DNA of 64,000 nucleotides, taken from assembly GCF_009758015.1 (NCBI RefSeq), contig NZ_WSEL01000003.1, forward strand, positions 1,612,001 through 1,676,000. Direction: 5' to 3'. The DNA comes from Ramlibacter pinisoli. Lineage in GTDB: Bacteria > Pseudomonadota > Gammaproteobacteria > Burkholderiales > Burkholderiaceae_C. This document shows, piece after piece, positions 1-8,181 of this stretch. The position numbers were made by a program, and so were the translations under genes. Position 1 is the first letter of the stretch; the number at the start of each line of letters is the position of its first letter. The notes under the pieces were generated by a model that did no database searches, was not told where the DNA came from, and was given only the letters and a program-made list of their open reading frames with translations.

Positions 1-217
1 TCACGTTGCCCTTGCCGGGGAACGGCTCGTGGCCGACGATGGCGCCGGCACGGGCCGCCACCTCCGCCGTGCGGTCGGTGGAGGCGTTGTCGTAGACGTA
101 GATGCGTGCGCCCGGCAGCGCGCGACGGAAGTCCTCCACCACGCGCCCGATCGCGACCTCCTCGTTGAAGCAGGGGATCACGACGGCGACATCGACGGCA
201 TTCAAATCATTCAACAT
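1..217 (-). CDS. Family 2 glycosyltransferase, N-terminal part only
   Basis: The gene runs off the left edge, so only about 72 N-terminal residues are present. The start ATG at 217 is followed by a GT-A type beginning: VAVVIPCFNEE (nucleotide-sugar binding strand), a helix, then YVYDNASTDRT and GHEPFPGKGN. These are the standard first motifs of family 2 inverting glycosyltransferases of the dolichyl-phosphate mannose synthase/polyprenol-glycosyl type, which transfer a sugar from a nucleotide donor. The catalytic DXD and anything downstream lie outside the window, so the substrate cannot be told. It lies 137 bp downstream of the DUF429 gene on the same strand. I saw no further gene in that gap. 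Confidence 0.8.
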   Translation of the reverse strand, partial: MLNDLNAVDVAVVIPCFNEEVAIGRVVEDFRRALPGARIYVYDNASTDRTAEVAARAGAIVGHEPFPGKGNV

Positions 218-354
218 GGCTCACGGCTCCCTGGCGGCGACACCACCCTGCCGAGGGCGGTTGGTCGGCGTCCAGGGATGCTAGGCCGCGCAACCGTCCA
301 GCGGGCGTCGCATAGCCCGGTGGAGCCATGGCCCTAACGGTCGAGCCGGCGTGC

Positions 355-1200
355 TCAACCGTGGGACGGAACCGCGAGATCGGCGCTGACGATCCAGCCT
401 TCCAGCGGATCGAGCGCGGCCGGCAGGCCCCAGCGCGGCGGGCCCTGCAGGGCGGCCCAGCCGGCCTGCACCATGCACAGCACCGCGTCCAGCGCGTCGC
501 CGCTGGCATCGGCGACCAGGGCGTCGCGCTGCGCATGGCTGAGCTTCAGGCGCAGGCCCAGGCGGGTCTGGCCGGCCTCGAGCGCGGTGACGATGTCCTT
601 GCGCGCGATCAGGCGCTCGGGCGTGTGCTTGCCGCGGTCGTCGCTCTTGTAGCTGCGGCGGCCGATGAGCTCGCGCGCGAGCAGGCCGGGGTAGGCCTCC
701 AGCGCCACCCGGTCCGGATCGCCGACATGGACGCCCGGCAGGTCGACCCCGGCGGCCAGCAGCAGGGGAACGGCCGCATGCAGCATGTACGCGACCGGCG
801 GGTTGACCCACTTCATCGACGGGCTGGAGCCGGCCAGGCGGTCGAAGGCGCGGTGGGCGAACTTGTTGCCGGCCGGCCGCGCATCACAGAACGCCGCGAA
901 GGTGGCACGGATCTGCTCGCGCGTCAGGCCGGCGTAGTGGCGCATGCACGCCTCCCACCCGGTCGGCCAGCCGAGCTGCTCGACGAGTTCGCGCGGCAGG
1001 CCGAACGGCACGTCGAAGCCGCCGACCCAGGAACCCGGCTCGCCCAGCCAGTGGCCGAAGGCCGGCAGGGTGTCCAGGTGCTGCAGCCGGTCGAGCACCA
1101 CCCGGCCCTGGCGCTCGTGGCCCAGGGCCAGCACGATGGGCTTGCGGCGGCTCGGGCTGCTGGAGAAGTCGCAGCCGACCAGGGTCGCTGGGGCGCTCAC
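355..1200 (-). CDS. DUF429 domain protein (predicted RNase H-like nuclease)
   Basis: About 281 residues. The reading frame is open further upstream, but the GTG at 1200 overlaps the stop of the thioesterase gene (GTGA) and gives the expected N-terminus, SAPATLVGCDFSSSPSRRKP. The GCDFS start, the GGFDVPFGLP segment and a C-terminal DALDAVLCMVQAGWA helix carrying acidic residues match the DUF429 family, whose fold is predicted to be RNase H-like with clustered carboxylates. The substrate is unknown. Translational coupling with the upstream thioesterase suggests co-expression, but I know of no shared pathway. Confidence 0.75.
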   Translation of the reverse strand: MSAPATLVGCDFSSSPSRRKPIVLALGHERQGRVVLDRLQHLDTLPAFGHWLGEPGSWVGGFDVPFGLPRELVEQLGWPTGWEACMRHYAGLTREQIRATFAAFCDARPAGNKFAHRAFDRLAGSSPSMKWVNPPVAYMLHAAVPLLLAAGVDLPGVHVGDPDRVALEAYPGLLARELIGRRSYKSDDRGKHTPERLIARKDIVTALEAGQTRLGLRLKLSHAQRDALVADASGDALDAVLCMVQAGWAALQGPPRWGLPAALDPLEGWIVSADLAVPSHG

Positions 1201-1625
1201 GCCGGCGGGCCGCCGAGCGCCGCCCGCACCTCGTCGGGAACGGGCGCGCTGCGCAGGGCGCTGCCCGGGCCGTCCGCGTAGCGGCACCACACGCGCGACT
1301 CGCTGCCGCGCGCCAGCAGCGTGCCATCGCCTGCCAGCACGAACTCGTGGCCGATGCTGAACGAGCTGCGCCCCCAGCGCGTGACCTGCGAGCGGATCTC
1401 GACCAGGTCGCCGAAGGTGGGCGAACGCAGGAAGTCGCAGGCGGCGTGCACCAGCGGCAGGGTGTAGTGCTCGGCGCGCATGCGCGCGGCCGGATAGCCC
1501 GCCTGGGCGGCCAGCCCCCAGGTGGCCGCGTCCATCCAGCGGTAGTAGGTCGGGTAGAAGACGATGCCGGCGGGGTCGCAGTCGCCCCAGGCCAGCTCGC
1601 GCTGCAGGCGCACGACGACGGTCAT
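1197..1625 (-). CDS. Acyl-CoA thioesterase, 4-hydroxybenzoyl-CoA thioesterase family
   Basis: 142 residues, the normal size for a single hot-dog domain. The motif GDCDPAGIVFYPTYYRW near the N-terminus places an Asp at residue 17, the position of the catalytic Asp in the Pseudomonas CBS-3 type 4-hydroxybenzoyl-CoA thioesterase. The WGRSSFSIGHEF segment is the second typical block. It should hydrolyse an acyl- or aroyl-CoA thioester in the cytoplasm, but the acyl group cannot be read from sequence. It starts 17 bp after the BLUF gene stop and ends overlapping the DUF429 start, so these genes probably share a transcript. Confidence 0.85.
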   Translation of the reverse strand: MTVVVRLQRELAWGDCDPAGIVFYPTYYRWMDAATWGLAAQAGYPAARMRAEHYTLPLVHAACDFLRSPTFGDLVEIRSQVTRWGRSSFSIGHEFVLAGDGTLLARGSESRVWCRYADGPGSALRSAPVPDEVRAALGGPPA

Positions 1626-1642
1626 CGGCGCGGCCGCGCGGG

Positions 1643-2065
1643 TCAGGTCCGGCCGCAGATGGCGGCGGTGGCCATCAGGTCCTCCAGCAGCGCCAGCGAC
1701 ACCTTGCCGGACACGGCATAGGGATCGAGCTCGGGCTTCTCGGAGTACTTCAGCAGGATCGTGTGGTTGAGCTTGGACAGGTTGACCTGCCCCATGGTCC
1801 AGCCGCCGAAGCGACGCTCGAAGATTTCCTCGTAGTGCAGCAGCGCGACGTCCTTGTGGCGCGGATCCTTCTGGATGTGGCCGAACAGGTCGGACACCTG
1901 CAGCCGGCCGCCCTCGATGGCCTGCAGGAAGATGCCGCCGCCGTAGCAGAGGATGCCGGTGATGCCGCTGACCGGGTTGTGCTGGCGCGCCTGCGCCAGG
2001 ATGGCTTCGATGCCGTCGGGGCGCGTGTCGACCGCGCGGCTGCAGTAGAGGAGACGAACCAGCAT
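1643..2065 (-). CDS. BLUF-domain blue-light sensor protein
   Basis: 140 residues, essentially one BLUF (FAD blue-light sensor) domain with a short tail and no attached output domain. Visible landmarks are the N-terminal LVRLLYCSRA with the conserved Tyr (about residue 7), the HNPVSGITGILCYGGG stretch with the flavin-contacting Asn, and the FLQAIEG motif containing the photocycle Gln. The RRFGGWTMG segment carries a Trp at the expected place. Stand-alone BLUF proteins act through protein partners. The start ATG lies only 2 bp after the folE stop, so translation is probably coupled to GTP cyclohydrolase. That pairing is discussed in the findings. Confidence 0.88.
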   Translation of the reverse strand: MLVRLLYCSRAVDTRPDGIEAILAQARQHNPVSGITGILCYGGGIFLQAIEGGRLQVSDLFGHIQKDPRHKDVALLHYEEIFERRFGGWTMGQVNLSKLNHTILLKYSEKPELDPYAVSGKVSLALLEDLMATAAICGRT

Positions 2066-2067
2066 GC

Positions 2068-2805
2068 TCAGTTGCCCCCGTTCCGCTTGGGGATCAGCGC
2101 CAGGAATTCGCGCCGCAGCGCCGCGTCCTTGAGGAACACGCCGCGCATGACCGAGTTGATCATCTTGCTGTCCATGTCCTTCACGCCGCGCCAGGCCATG
2201 CAGTAGTGGCTGGCCTCCATGACGATGGCCAGGCCGTCCGGCTGCGTCTTGTCCATGATCAGGTCGGCCAGCTGCACCACCGCCTCCTCCTGGATCTGCG
2301 GCCGCCCCATCACCCATTCGGCCAGCCGGGCGTACTTGGACAACCCGATGACGTTGGTGTGCTCGTTGGGCAGCACGCCGATCCAGATCTTGCCGATGAC
2401 GGGACAGAAGTGGTGGCTGCAGGCCGAGCGCACGGTGATCGGGCCGACGATCATCAGCTCGTTCAGGTGCTCGGCGTTCGGGAACTCGGTGATGGTGGGC
2501 GGGCGCACGTAGCGGCCGCGGAACACCTCGTTCAGGTACATCTTGGCCACGCGGCGCGCGGTGTCGACGGTGTTGTGGTCGCTGGACGTGTCGATGACCA
2601 TGCTGTCGAGCACGCCCTGCATCTTCGACTCGACCTCGTCGAGCAGCGCTTCGAGCTCGCCGGGCTGCACGTAGTCGGCGATGTTGTCGTTGGCGTGGAA
2701 GCGCCTGCGGGCGGCCAGCAGCCGCTCGCGGATCTTGACCGACACGGGCGTACCCTCGTCGGCGGCCTGCAGGGCTTGCTGGTTCGGTTCGGCTTTCATG
2801 AGCAT
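2068..2805 (-). CDS. folE: GTP cyclohydrolase I
   Basis: About 245 residues (start ATG at 2805; an ATG two codons later is possible, and neither has a clear Shine-Dalgarno sequence). GTP cyclohydrolase I turns GTP into 7,8-dihydroneopterin triphosphate, the first step towards folate and other pterins. The zinc site is recognisable as SACSHHFCPVIG and, further on, ASHYCMAWRG. NVIGLSKYARLAEW is the GLSK substrate/allosteric block. The CSHH form, in place of CEHH, belongs to a variant FolE group. nudB, acting on the FolE product, lies 5 kb upstream on the same strand. The gene sits 75 bp after the DNA ligase and 2 bp before the BLUF gene. Confidence 0.9.
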   Translation of the reverse strand: MLMKAEPNQQALQAADEGTPVSVKIRERLLAARRRFHANDNIADYVQPGELEALLDEVESKMQGVLDSMVIDTSSDHNTVDTARRVAKMYLNEVFRGRYVRPPTITEFPNAEHLNELMIVGPITVRSACSHHFCPVIGKIWIGVLPNEHTNVIGLSKYARLAEWVMGRPQIQEEAVVQLADLIMDKTQPDGLAIVMEASHYCMAWRGVKDMDSKMINSVMRGVFLKDAALRREFLALIPKRNGGN

Positions 2806-2880
2806 TGAGTATGCTAACAAACGTCCGGTGGCGGGCGCTTGGCGTTGAGCGAGTGCCCCCTTCGGATGCTGCCCATCCAT

Positions 2881-4641
2881 TCAACCCGGCAGCAGCGCTT
2901 CCAGCGCCTGCAGGGTATCGGCCTCGTGCAGCGGCTTGTCGTGGCGGATGCGCAGCATGCGCGGAAAGCGCACCGCGATGCCGCTCTTGTGCCGCGAGCT
3001 GCGGTTGATGCCCTCGAAGCCGAGTTCGAACACCAGCGACGGCCTGACGCTGCGCACCGGGCCGAACTTCTCGATGGTGGTGCGGCGGATGATGGCGTCG
3101 ACCTGCCGGAACTCCTCGTCGGTGAGCCCCGAATAGGCCTTGGCAAATGCCACCAGCTGCAAGGCGCCCGGCTGCGCCGGCTCCTTGCCCGCGATGGCCT
3201 CCAGGACTGCGTCGGCCTCGTGCCGGTCCCGCGGCGGCCGGTTCCAGACCGCGAAGGTGTAGTCGGTGTAGACCGAGGCGCGCCGGCCATGACCGGCCTG
3301 GGCATAGACCAGCACGCAATCGATGGTCATGGGGTCGATCTTCCACTTCCACCACAGCCCGTCGGCCTTGGTGCGGCCGGTGCCGTAGGCAGCGTCCAGG
3401 CGCTTGAGCATGAAGCCTTCGACCCCCAGCTCGCGCGAGCGGGCGCGCCGCTGGGCGAAGTCGAGCCAGGAGGTGGCCGTCTCGACCGGCGACAGCTTCA
3501 GGCGCGTGCGGGCCAGTAGCGCCTCCAGCCGGGCGCGCCGTTCGCCTTGCGGCCGCTCGCGCAGGTCCTGCCCGTCCTGCTCCAGCAGGTCATAGGCCAT
3601 GAAGGTGACGGGAGCGTCGGCCAGCACCTTGCGCGTGAGCGTCTTGCGGCCGATGCGCTGCTGCAGCAGCGCGAACGGCGCGGGCCGGCCAGCGAGCGTG
3701 CCGGCCAGGCCCGCGGCCGGTTCGCTGCCGGACGCGAGCTCGGCACCGGGTTCCGGGTCCTGCCAGACCAGGATCTCGCCGTCCAGCACGGTACCGTCCG
3801 GCAGCTCCTGCGCCAGCGCGACGATCTCGGGAAAGCCCTCGGTGACCAGTTCCTCGCCGCGCGACCACACCCAGACCCGGCCGCCGCGCTTGACGACCTG
3901 GCCCCGGATGCCGTCGTACTTCCACTCGACCTGCCAGTCCTGCACCGGGCCCAGCCGCGGCGTGAAGGTCTCGGCCGTGCCATCGAGCTGGTGGGCCAGG
4001 AAGAAGGGATAGGGCTGGCCCTCGTCGGCGCGCTCGGGGGCGCCCTCCTCCACCGTCGCCACCAGCGCCGCGAAGCGCTCGGCCGAGGGCACCACCTTGC
4101 CGTCGGTGTAGCCCATCATGCGCTGCGCGACCCGCTTGGCGTCGACGCCGCCGTGCGCGGCCAGGGCCCGCTGCACCAGCAGCTTGCTCACGCCGACCCG
4201 GAAGCCCCCGCCCACCAGCTTGGTGAGCAGGAAGCGTCCCTGGTCGTCGAGCTCGCGCCACCAGCCGCGCACGCGCGCCGCGCTCTCGGCCGGCGGCAGG
4301 CCGCGCAGCGGCAGCAGGCGCTGCTCGACCCACTCGGCCAGGCCCACCTTCGAGGTCTGGCTGGCGCGCGGCAGCACATGGGCGATGGTCTCGGCCAGGT
4401 CACCCACCGCCTGGTAGCACTCGTCGAACAGCCAGGGTGCAATGCCGGCCTCCTCGCAGGCCAGCTGCGCCAGCAGGGCCATGGGCACGACCTGGCGCGG
4501 CTTGCCCCCGGCCAGGAAGTAGACCGCCCAGGCCGCGTCGGCCGGCGCCGCGGCCGCGAAGTAGCGCTGCAGGGCCTCGACCTTGGCGTTGGTGGAGGTC
4601 GTCGCATCCAGTTCGGCGAACAGCTGCGAGAACTGCCTCAT
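2881..4641 (-). CDS. ATP-dependent DNA ligase of the ligase/exonuclease repair pair
   Basis: 586 residues with the full-length layout: an N-terminal DNA-binding domain (about 1-200), the adenylation domain and an OB-fold C-terminus. The nucleotidyl-transfer motif is VEWKYDGIRG with the nucleophilic Lys near residue 241; VLDGEILVW is a later ligase motif, and MLKRLDAAYGTGR and WWKWKIDP follow. It seals nicks using ATP, independently of the essential NAD ligase. There is no polymerase or Ku-type domain, so it is not a LigD fusion. The start ATG overlaps the stop of the SNM1-like exonuclease gene (ATGA), the usual arrangement of the ligase-associated DNA damage response set. Confidence 0.9.
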   Translation of the reverse strand: MRQFSQLFAELDATTSTNAKVEALQRYFAAAAPADAAWAVYFLAGGKPRQVVPMALLAQLACEEAGIAPWLFDECYQAVGDLAETIAHVLPRASQTSKVGLAEWVEQRLLPLRGLPPAESAARVRGWWRELDDQGRFLLTKLVGGGFRVGVSKLLVQRALAAHGGVDAKRVAQRMMGYTDGKVVPSAERFAALVATVEEGAPERADEGQPYPFFLAHQLDGTAETFTPRLGPVQDWQVEWKYDGIRGQVVKRGGRVWVWSRGEELVTEGFPEIVALAQELPDGTVLDGEILVWQDPEPGAELASGSEPAAGLAGTLAGRPAPFALLQQRIGRKTLTRKVLADAPVTFMAYDLLEQDGQDLRERPQGERRARLEALLARTRLKLSPVETATSWLDFAQRRARSRELGVEGFMLKRLDAAYGTGRTKADGLWWKWKIDPMTIDCVLVYAQAGHGRRASVYTDYTFAVWNRPPRDRHEADAVLEAIAGKEPAQPGALQLVAFAKAYSGLTDEEFRQVDAIIRRTTIEKFGPVRSVRPSLVFELGFEGINRSSRHKSGIAVRFPRMLRIRHDKPLHEADTLQALEALLPG

Positions 4642-5726
4642 GCGCCGGCGCCGCCCTCACCCGCCGCGCCGCCCGGTCCGGCCTCGGCCGCCGGACCATC
4701 TGGGCCGGCCTCGCCGTTGCCCGCCGCCGCGTCGGCCTCGACCACGTCGTCGCCGTATTCGGTGTCGAAGCCCTCGGCCTGCAGGCCCTGGTCCTGCAGG
4801 TAGCGCACCATCACCGGCACGCTGCCATGGGTGACGATGATGCGGTGGGCGCCGGTGGCGCCGATGGCGGACAGCAGCCCGGGCCAGTCGGCGTGGTCGG
4901 ACAGGACGAAGCCGCGGTCGTAGCCGCCGCGCCGGCGCGCGCCGCGCAGCTGCATCCAGCCGCTGGCGAAGGCGGTGCTGGTCTCGCCGAAGCGCCGCAG
5001 CCAGGTGCTGGCCACGGCGCTGGGCGGGCACAGCACCAGCGCCCGGCGCAGCTCCGCCCGGTCGCCGACTTCGGTGACCAGCCGGGTGTCGGGCAGCGCC
5101 ACGCCGGCGGCGCGGTAGGCGTCGTTGAGCGGACGCACCGCGCCGTGCACGATGACCGGCCCGATCGTCGGGTCGATGCCGCTGAGGATGCGCTGGGCCT
5201 TGCCGAAGCTGTAGCAGGCCAGCACGCTGGCCTGTCCGGCCGCGGCATTGCGCCCCCACCAGCCGTTGAGGTCGGCGAACAGCTCGTCGTCCGGCCGCCA
5301 GCGGTAGATCGGCAGGCCGAAGGTGGACTCGGTGATGAAGACGTCGCACGCCACCGGCTCGAACGGGTCGCAGGTGCGGTCGGGTGCCACCTTGTAGTCG
5401 CCGCTGGCCACCCAGACCTGGCCGCCGTGCTCCAGCCGCACCTGGGCCGAGCCGAGCACGTGGCCGGCCGGGTGCAGCGAGATGCGCACGCCGTGGTGCA
5501 CCGCGGCCTCCCCGTAGGCCAGCGTCTGCAGGTCGATCGCGCCCAGGCGCGACCGCAGCACGCCCTCGGACGGCGCCGCCGCCAGGTAGTGGCCATTGCC
5601 CACGCGCGCATGGTCGGCGTGCGCGTGCGTGATGACGGCGCGGGCCACCGGCCGCCAGGGATCGATGTAGAAGTCGCCGGGCGGGCACCACAGCCCCTCG
5701 GGGCGCTGCACGACCAGGTCGGCCAC
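4638..5726 (-). CDS. Ligase-associated DNA damage response exonuclease (SNM1/Pso2-like)
   Basis: About 362 residues with a GTG start at 5726, preceded by GGAGGT about 10 nt upstream and 2 bp after the ClsB-like gene stop. The metallo-beta-lactamase/beta-CASP core is visible: THAHADHAR as the HxHxDH zinc motif, HPAGHVLGSAQ, SGDYK, ITESTFGLP and, near the C-terminus, LSDHADW and THGS. This fits the DNA-processing branch related to SNM1/Pso2 nucleases. The last 30 or so residues are a low-complexity Gly/Ala/Glu tail. It overlaps the ATP-dependent ligase by 4 bp. The helicase and endonuclease often found with this pair are not in the window. Confidence 0.88.
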   Translation of the reverse strand: MADLVVQRPEGLWCPPGDFYIDPWRPVARAVITHAHADHARVGNGHYLAAAPSEGVLRSRLGAIDLQTLAYGEAAVHHGVRISLHPAGHVLGSAQVRLEHGGQVWVASGDYKVAPDRTCDPFEPVACDVFITESTFGLPIYRWRPDDELFADLNGWWGRNAAAGQASVLACYSFGKAQRILSGIDPTIGPVIVHGAVRPLNDAYRAAGVALPDTRLVTEVGDRAELRRALVLCPPSAVASTWLRRFGETSTAFASGWMQLRGARRRGGYDRGFVLSDHADWPGLLSAIGATGAHRIIVTHGSVPVMVRYLQDQGLQAEGFDTEYGDDVVEADAAAGNGEAGPDGPAAEAGPGGAAGEGGAGA

Positions 5727-5728
5727 GG

Positions 5729-6946
5729 CTACCAGTACCTCCGCTTGCCCTGCACCGCCAGCGCCAGCCGCATGACACCGAGCGCGATGTACTCGAACAC
5801 GCGTTCGCGCAGCGGTCGCCGCTCGTAGTGGGCGGCGAGCATCGGGTGGCCCTCGTGCTGCACCGCATCCAGCAGGCGCGTGCGCAGCCCGGCGGCGAAG
5901 GCCGCGTCGTCGACCAGCAGGTTGGCCTCGCGCGCCAGCAGCAGGCTCAGCGGATCGAGGTTGGACGAGCCGACCGTGGCCCAGCGGCCGTCGATGACGG
6001 CCACCTTGGCGTGCAGGAAACTGGGCGAGTACTCGTGGATGTCCACGCCGGCGCGCAGCAGCGCCCCGTAGATCGGCCGCGCCGCGTAGTACTGCATGAA
6101 GTACTCGTAGCGCCCCTGCAGCAGCAGCACCACCCGCACGCCGCGCCGTGCCGCCGTGACCAGGGCCTGGCGCATCTTGCGGCCCGGCACGAAGTAGGCG
6201 TTGGCGATGATGATCTCCTCGCGCGCGCGCCCGATGGCGCGCCGGTAGGAGCGCTCGATGGCGCCGCGGAAGCGCAGGTTGTCGCGCAGCACCAGCGCGG
6301 CCCGCGCCCCCGGCAGGCTGGACGGGCGCGGCGGCGGTTGCTCGCGCGCCGCCCGCGTGCCGCGGATGGTGGCCAGCGCGCCGCCGAGGTCGCCGTGGCG
6401 CAGGTCCTGGAAGGTCCGCATGCGCTGCCACAGCGTCAGCATGGTGGTGCGCATCTCCTGCACCAGCGGCCCGGTGACGCGCACCGCGAAATCGAAGCGC
6501 GGCGCCGGCAAGGCGCCGTGGTTGGGATCGTGCAGGTCGTCCAGCACGTTGACCCCGCCGCAGAAGCCCGTCTCGCCGTCGACCACGCACAGCTTGCGGT
6601 GCAGCCGCCGCCAGCTGCTGGGCGACAGCACGGACAGCGGCCCGGTCGGCGCGAAGGTGCGCCAGCGGACCCCGGCGCCCAGCAGCCGCAGCCGCCACTC
6701 GGGCGGCACCGCCGGCGTGCCGAAGCCGTCGACCACCACCCGCACGTCCAGGCCGCGCCGCGCCGCCCGCTCCAGCGCCCAGGCGACCTCGGCGCTGGCG
6801 CCGGTGAAGTCGAAGATGTAGGTCTCGAGCCAGACTTCCCCGTGGGCGGCATCAATGGCATCCACCAACGCAGGGAAGTAGTCGCGGCTGCCCTGCAGCA
6901 GGTCCAGCACATGGCCGCTGCGCAGCGGAGGGATGCGGTGCGCCAT
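5729..6946 (-). CDS. clsB: Phospholipase D-family cardiolipin synthase, ClsB-like
   Basis: 405 residues with two HKD motifs: HRKLCVVDGETGFCGGVN in the first half and HAKVAVIDGRWATVGSSN in the second. Each has the HxKxxxxDx6G(G/S)xN pattern of phospholipase D-fold phosphatidyl transferases. The absence of N-terminal membrane helices and the length fit ClsB (YbhO type) better than ClsA. ClsB makes cardiolipin from phosphatidyl donors at the inner membrane. It lies between an EEP-family gene (13 bp upstream) and the SNM1-like exonuclease (2 bp downstream). ClsB/EEP neighbours are common, whereas the link to DNA repair genes may be only positional. Confidence 0.85.
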   Translation of the reverse strand: MAHRIPPLRSGHVLDLLQGSRDYFPALVDAIDAAHGEVWLETYIFDFTGASAEVAWALERAARRGLDVRVVVDGFGTPAVPPEWRLRLLGAGVRWRTFAPTGPLSVLSPSSWRRLHRKLCVVDGETGFCGGVNVLDDLHDPNHGALPAPRFDFAVRVTGPLVQEMRTTMLTLWQRMRTFQDLRHGDLGGALATIRGTRAAREQPPPRPSSLPGARAALVLRDNLRFRGAIERSYRRAIGRAREEIIIANAYFVPGRKMRQALVTAARRGVRVVLLLQGRYEYFMQYYAARPIYGALLRAGVDIHEYSPSFLHAKVAVIDGRWATVGSSNLDPLSLLLAREANLLVDDAAFAAGLRTRLLDAVQHEGHPMLAAHYERRPLRERVFEYIALGVMRLALAVQGKRRYW

Positions 6947-6959
6947 GGCCGCCGGGTCC

Positions 6960-7688
6960 TCAGAGCCTGAACGTGGCGATCAGGGGCAGGTGGTCCGACA
7001 TGCGGCCCCACACCGAGCCGCGCGGGATCTCGATGCCCACCGGCTTGAGGCCGCGCGCGTAGACATAGTCGAGCTGGGCCAGCGGCAGCCGCGAGGGATA
7101 GGTGGCGGCCTTGGGCTGGATGCAATCGTTCAGCCCGATGGCACGCATGGCGGGACGCAGCTTGGCGCCCCAGTCGTTGAGGTCGCCGCCGACCAGCAGC
7201 GGTGCGGTGCGCGGCACCTCGCGCTGGATGTAGCGCCCCAGCTGCTCCACCTGGCGCAGGCGGCTGCCGGCGATCAGGCCCAGGTGCAGCACGATGACAT
7301 GGACCTCGCGCCGGCCCATCTCGACCTGCACGTGCAGCAGGCCGCGCTGCTCGAAGCGGTGGTCGGACATGTCCTCGTGGCCGTGCGACATCACCGGCCA
7401 GCGCGACAGCAGCGCGTTGCCGTGCTCGCCGTGCCGGGTCGTGGCATTGGTCTGGTAGACCGCGCTAAAGCCCTCGGGGCACAGGAATTCCGCCTGCGGC
7501 AGTTCCGGCCAGCGGGTGAAGTAGCGCTCCTCGCGGCGGTGCAGCTTGCGCACCTCCTGCAGCAGCACCAGGTCGGCGTCGAGCTGTTCGACCGCATGGC
7601 CGATGTTGTGGATCTCCAGGCGCCGAGCGGGACCGATTCCCTGGACGCCCTTGTGGATGTTGTAGGTGGCGACCCGGATCACCGTCAT
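6960..7688 (-). CDS. Endonuclease/exonuclease/phosphatase family protein
   Basis: 242 residues starting MTVIRVATYNIHKG; the start ATG overlaps the nudB stop (ATGA). Typical EEP blocks appear in order: TYNIHKG, LQEVRKL with the metal-binding Glu, HLGLIAGSR, VGGDLNDWG and the C-terminal MSDHLPLIATF. The family covers DNase I-like nucleases, inositol phosphatases and sphingomyelinases, so the substrate is open. It has no signal peptide, which argues for a cytoplasmic enzyme. It directly precedes the ClsB-like gene, a neighbourhood also known from YbhP-YbhO of enterobacteria, and YbhP is of this same family. Confidence 0.82.
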   Translation of the reverse strand: MTVIRVATYNIHKGVQGIGPARRLEIHNIGHAVEQLDADLVLLQEVRKLHRREERYFTRWPELPQAEFLCPEGFSAVYQTNATTRHGEHGNALLSRWPVMSHGHEDMSDHRFEQRGLLHVQVEMGRREVHVIVLHLGLIAGSRLRQVEQLGRYIQREVPRTAPLLVGGDLNDWGAKLRPAMRAIGLNDCIQPKAATYPSRLPLAQLDYVYARGLKPVGIEIPRGSVWGRMSDHLPLIATFRL

Positions 7689-8134
7689 CGCTGAAATTGT
7701 GGCAGCAAGAGGATGGCTTCGGCGTTCGACGGCGAGAAGCAGGCATCGGCCGCCGCCCGCCAGCCGAGCCATTGCCAGGCGGTGTGCTCGCGCGGGTTCA
7801 GCGTTACCGGCGTGCCGTGCGCCACCTGCAGGCCGAACACGTGCTCGGTGTTGTGGGTCACCCCGGGCGCGTAGCGGTGGCGCCAGCGCGGGTAGATCTC
7901 GTAGATGTTCTCCAGTCCCCAGTCGCGCAGCAGCCCGGCGCGCGCGTCGATGCCGGTCTCCTCCAGCACCTCCCGGATGGCGGTGGTCTCGAGCGGCTCG
8001 TCGGGATGGTCCTTGCTGCCGGTGACCGACTGCCAGAAGGACGGCGCATCGGCCCTGTTGATGAGCAGCACGTCCAGCTCGGGCGTGTGGATCACGACCA
8101 GGACCGACTGCGGGATCTTGTAGGGGCGCTGCAT
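7685..8134 (-). CDS. nudB: Dihydroneopterin triphosphate diphosphatase (Nudix)
   Basis: 149 residues. The Nudix box is spread over GSKDHPDEPLETTAIREVLEETGID (the core REVLEETG lies near residues 53-60). The preceding FWQSVTGS and the later HNTEHVFGL are typical of NudB. The enzyme removes pyrophosphate from 7,8-dihydroneopterin triphosphate, the second step of folate synthesis after FolE. It follows aspS on the same strand with a 47-bp gap. That gap contains a strong hairpin and T-run ending one base before the ATG, so the start has no room for a Shine-Dalgarno sequence. The stop overlaps the EEP gene start. Confidence 0.88.
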   Translation of the reverse strand: MQRPYKIPQSVLVVIHTPELDVLLINRADAPSFWQSVTGSKDHPDEPLETTAIREVLEETGIDARAGLLRDWGLENIYEIYPRWRHRYAPGVTHNTEHVFGLQVAHGTPVTLNPREHTAWQWLGWRAAADACFSPSNAEAILLLPQFQR

Positions 8135-8135
8135 G

Positions 8136-8157
8136 AAAAAAGGGCACCGGAGTGCCC
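8136..8157 (-). terminator. Intrinsic terminator-like hairpin after aspS, abutting nudB
   Basis: Read on the minus strand, GGGCAC-TCCG-GTGCCC is followed at once by six T. It lies 25 bp beyond the aspS stop, a good place for an intrinsic terminator. The T-run ends one base before the nudB ATG at 8134. It may therefore also control read-through into nudB. Confidence 0.75.
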
Positions 8158-8181
8158 TTCCATTTTGCCGCGCGGCCCGCC

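Noticed and set aside
328..1281. Long plus-strand open frames opposite the DUF429, ligase, aspS, ubi and DUF3683 genes
   Set aside because: They are antisense shadows produced by high GC at third codon positions; none has a domain motif, and each lies opposite a gene with clear family signatures.
5729..6946. Phospholipase D-fold protein considered as a nuclease (Nuc-like) of the repair operon
   Set aside because: Two HKD motifs in one chain of 405 residues and ClsB-type spacing favour a cardiolipin synthase; Nuc-type nucleases have one HKD per chain. The idea is kept only as a test in the findings.
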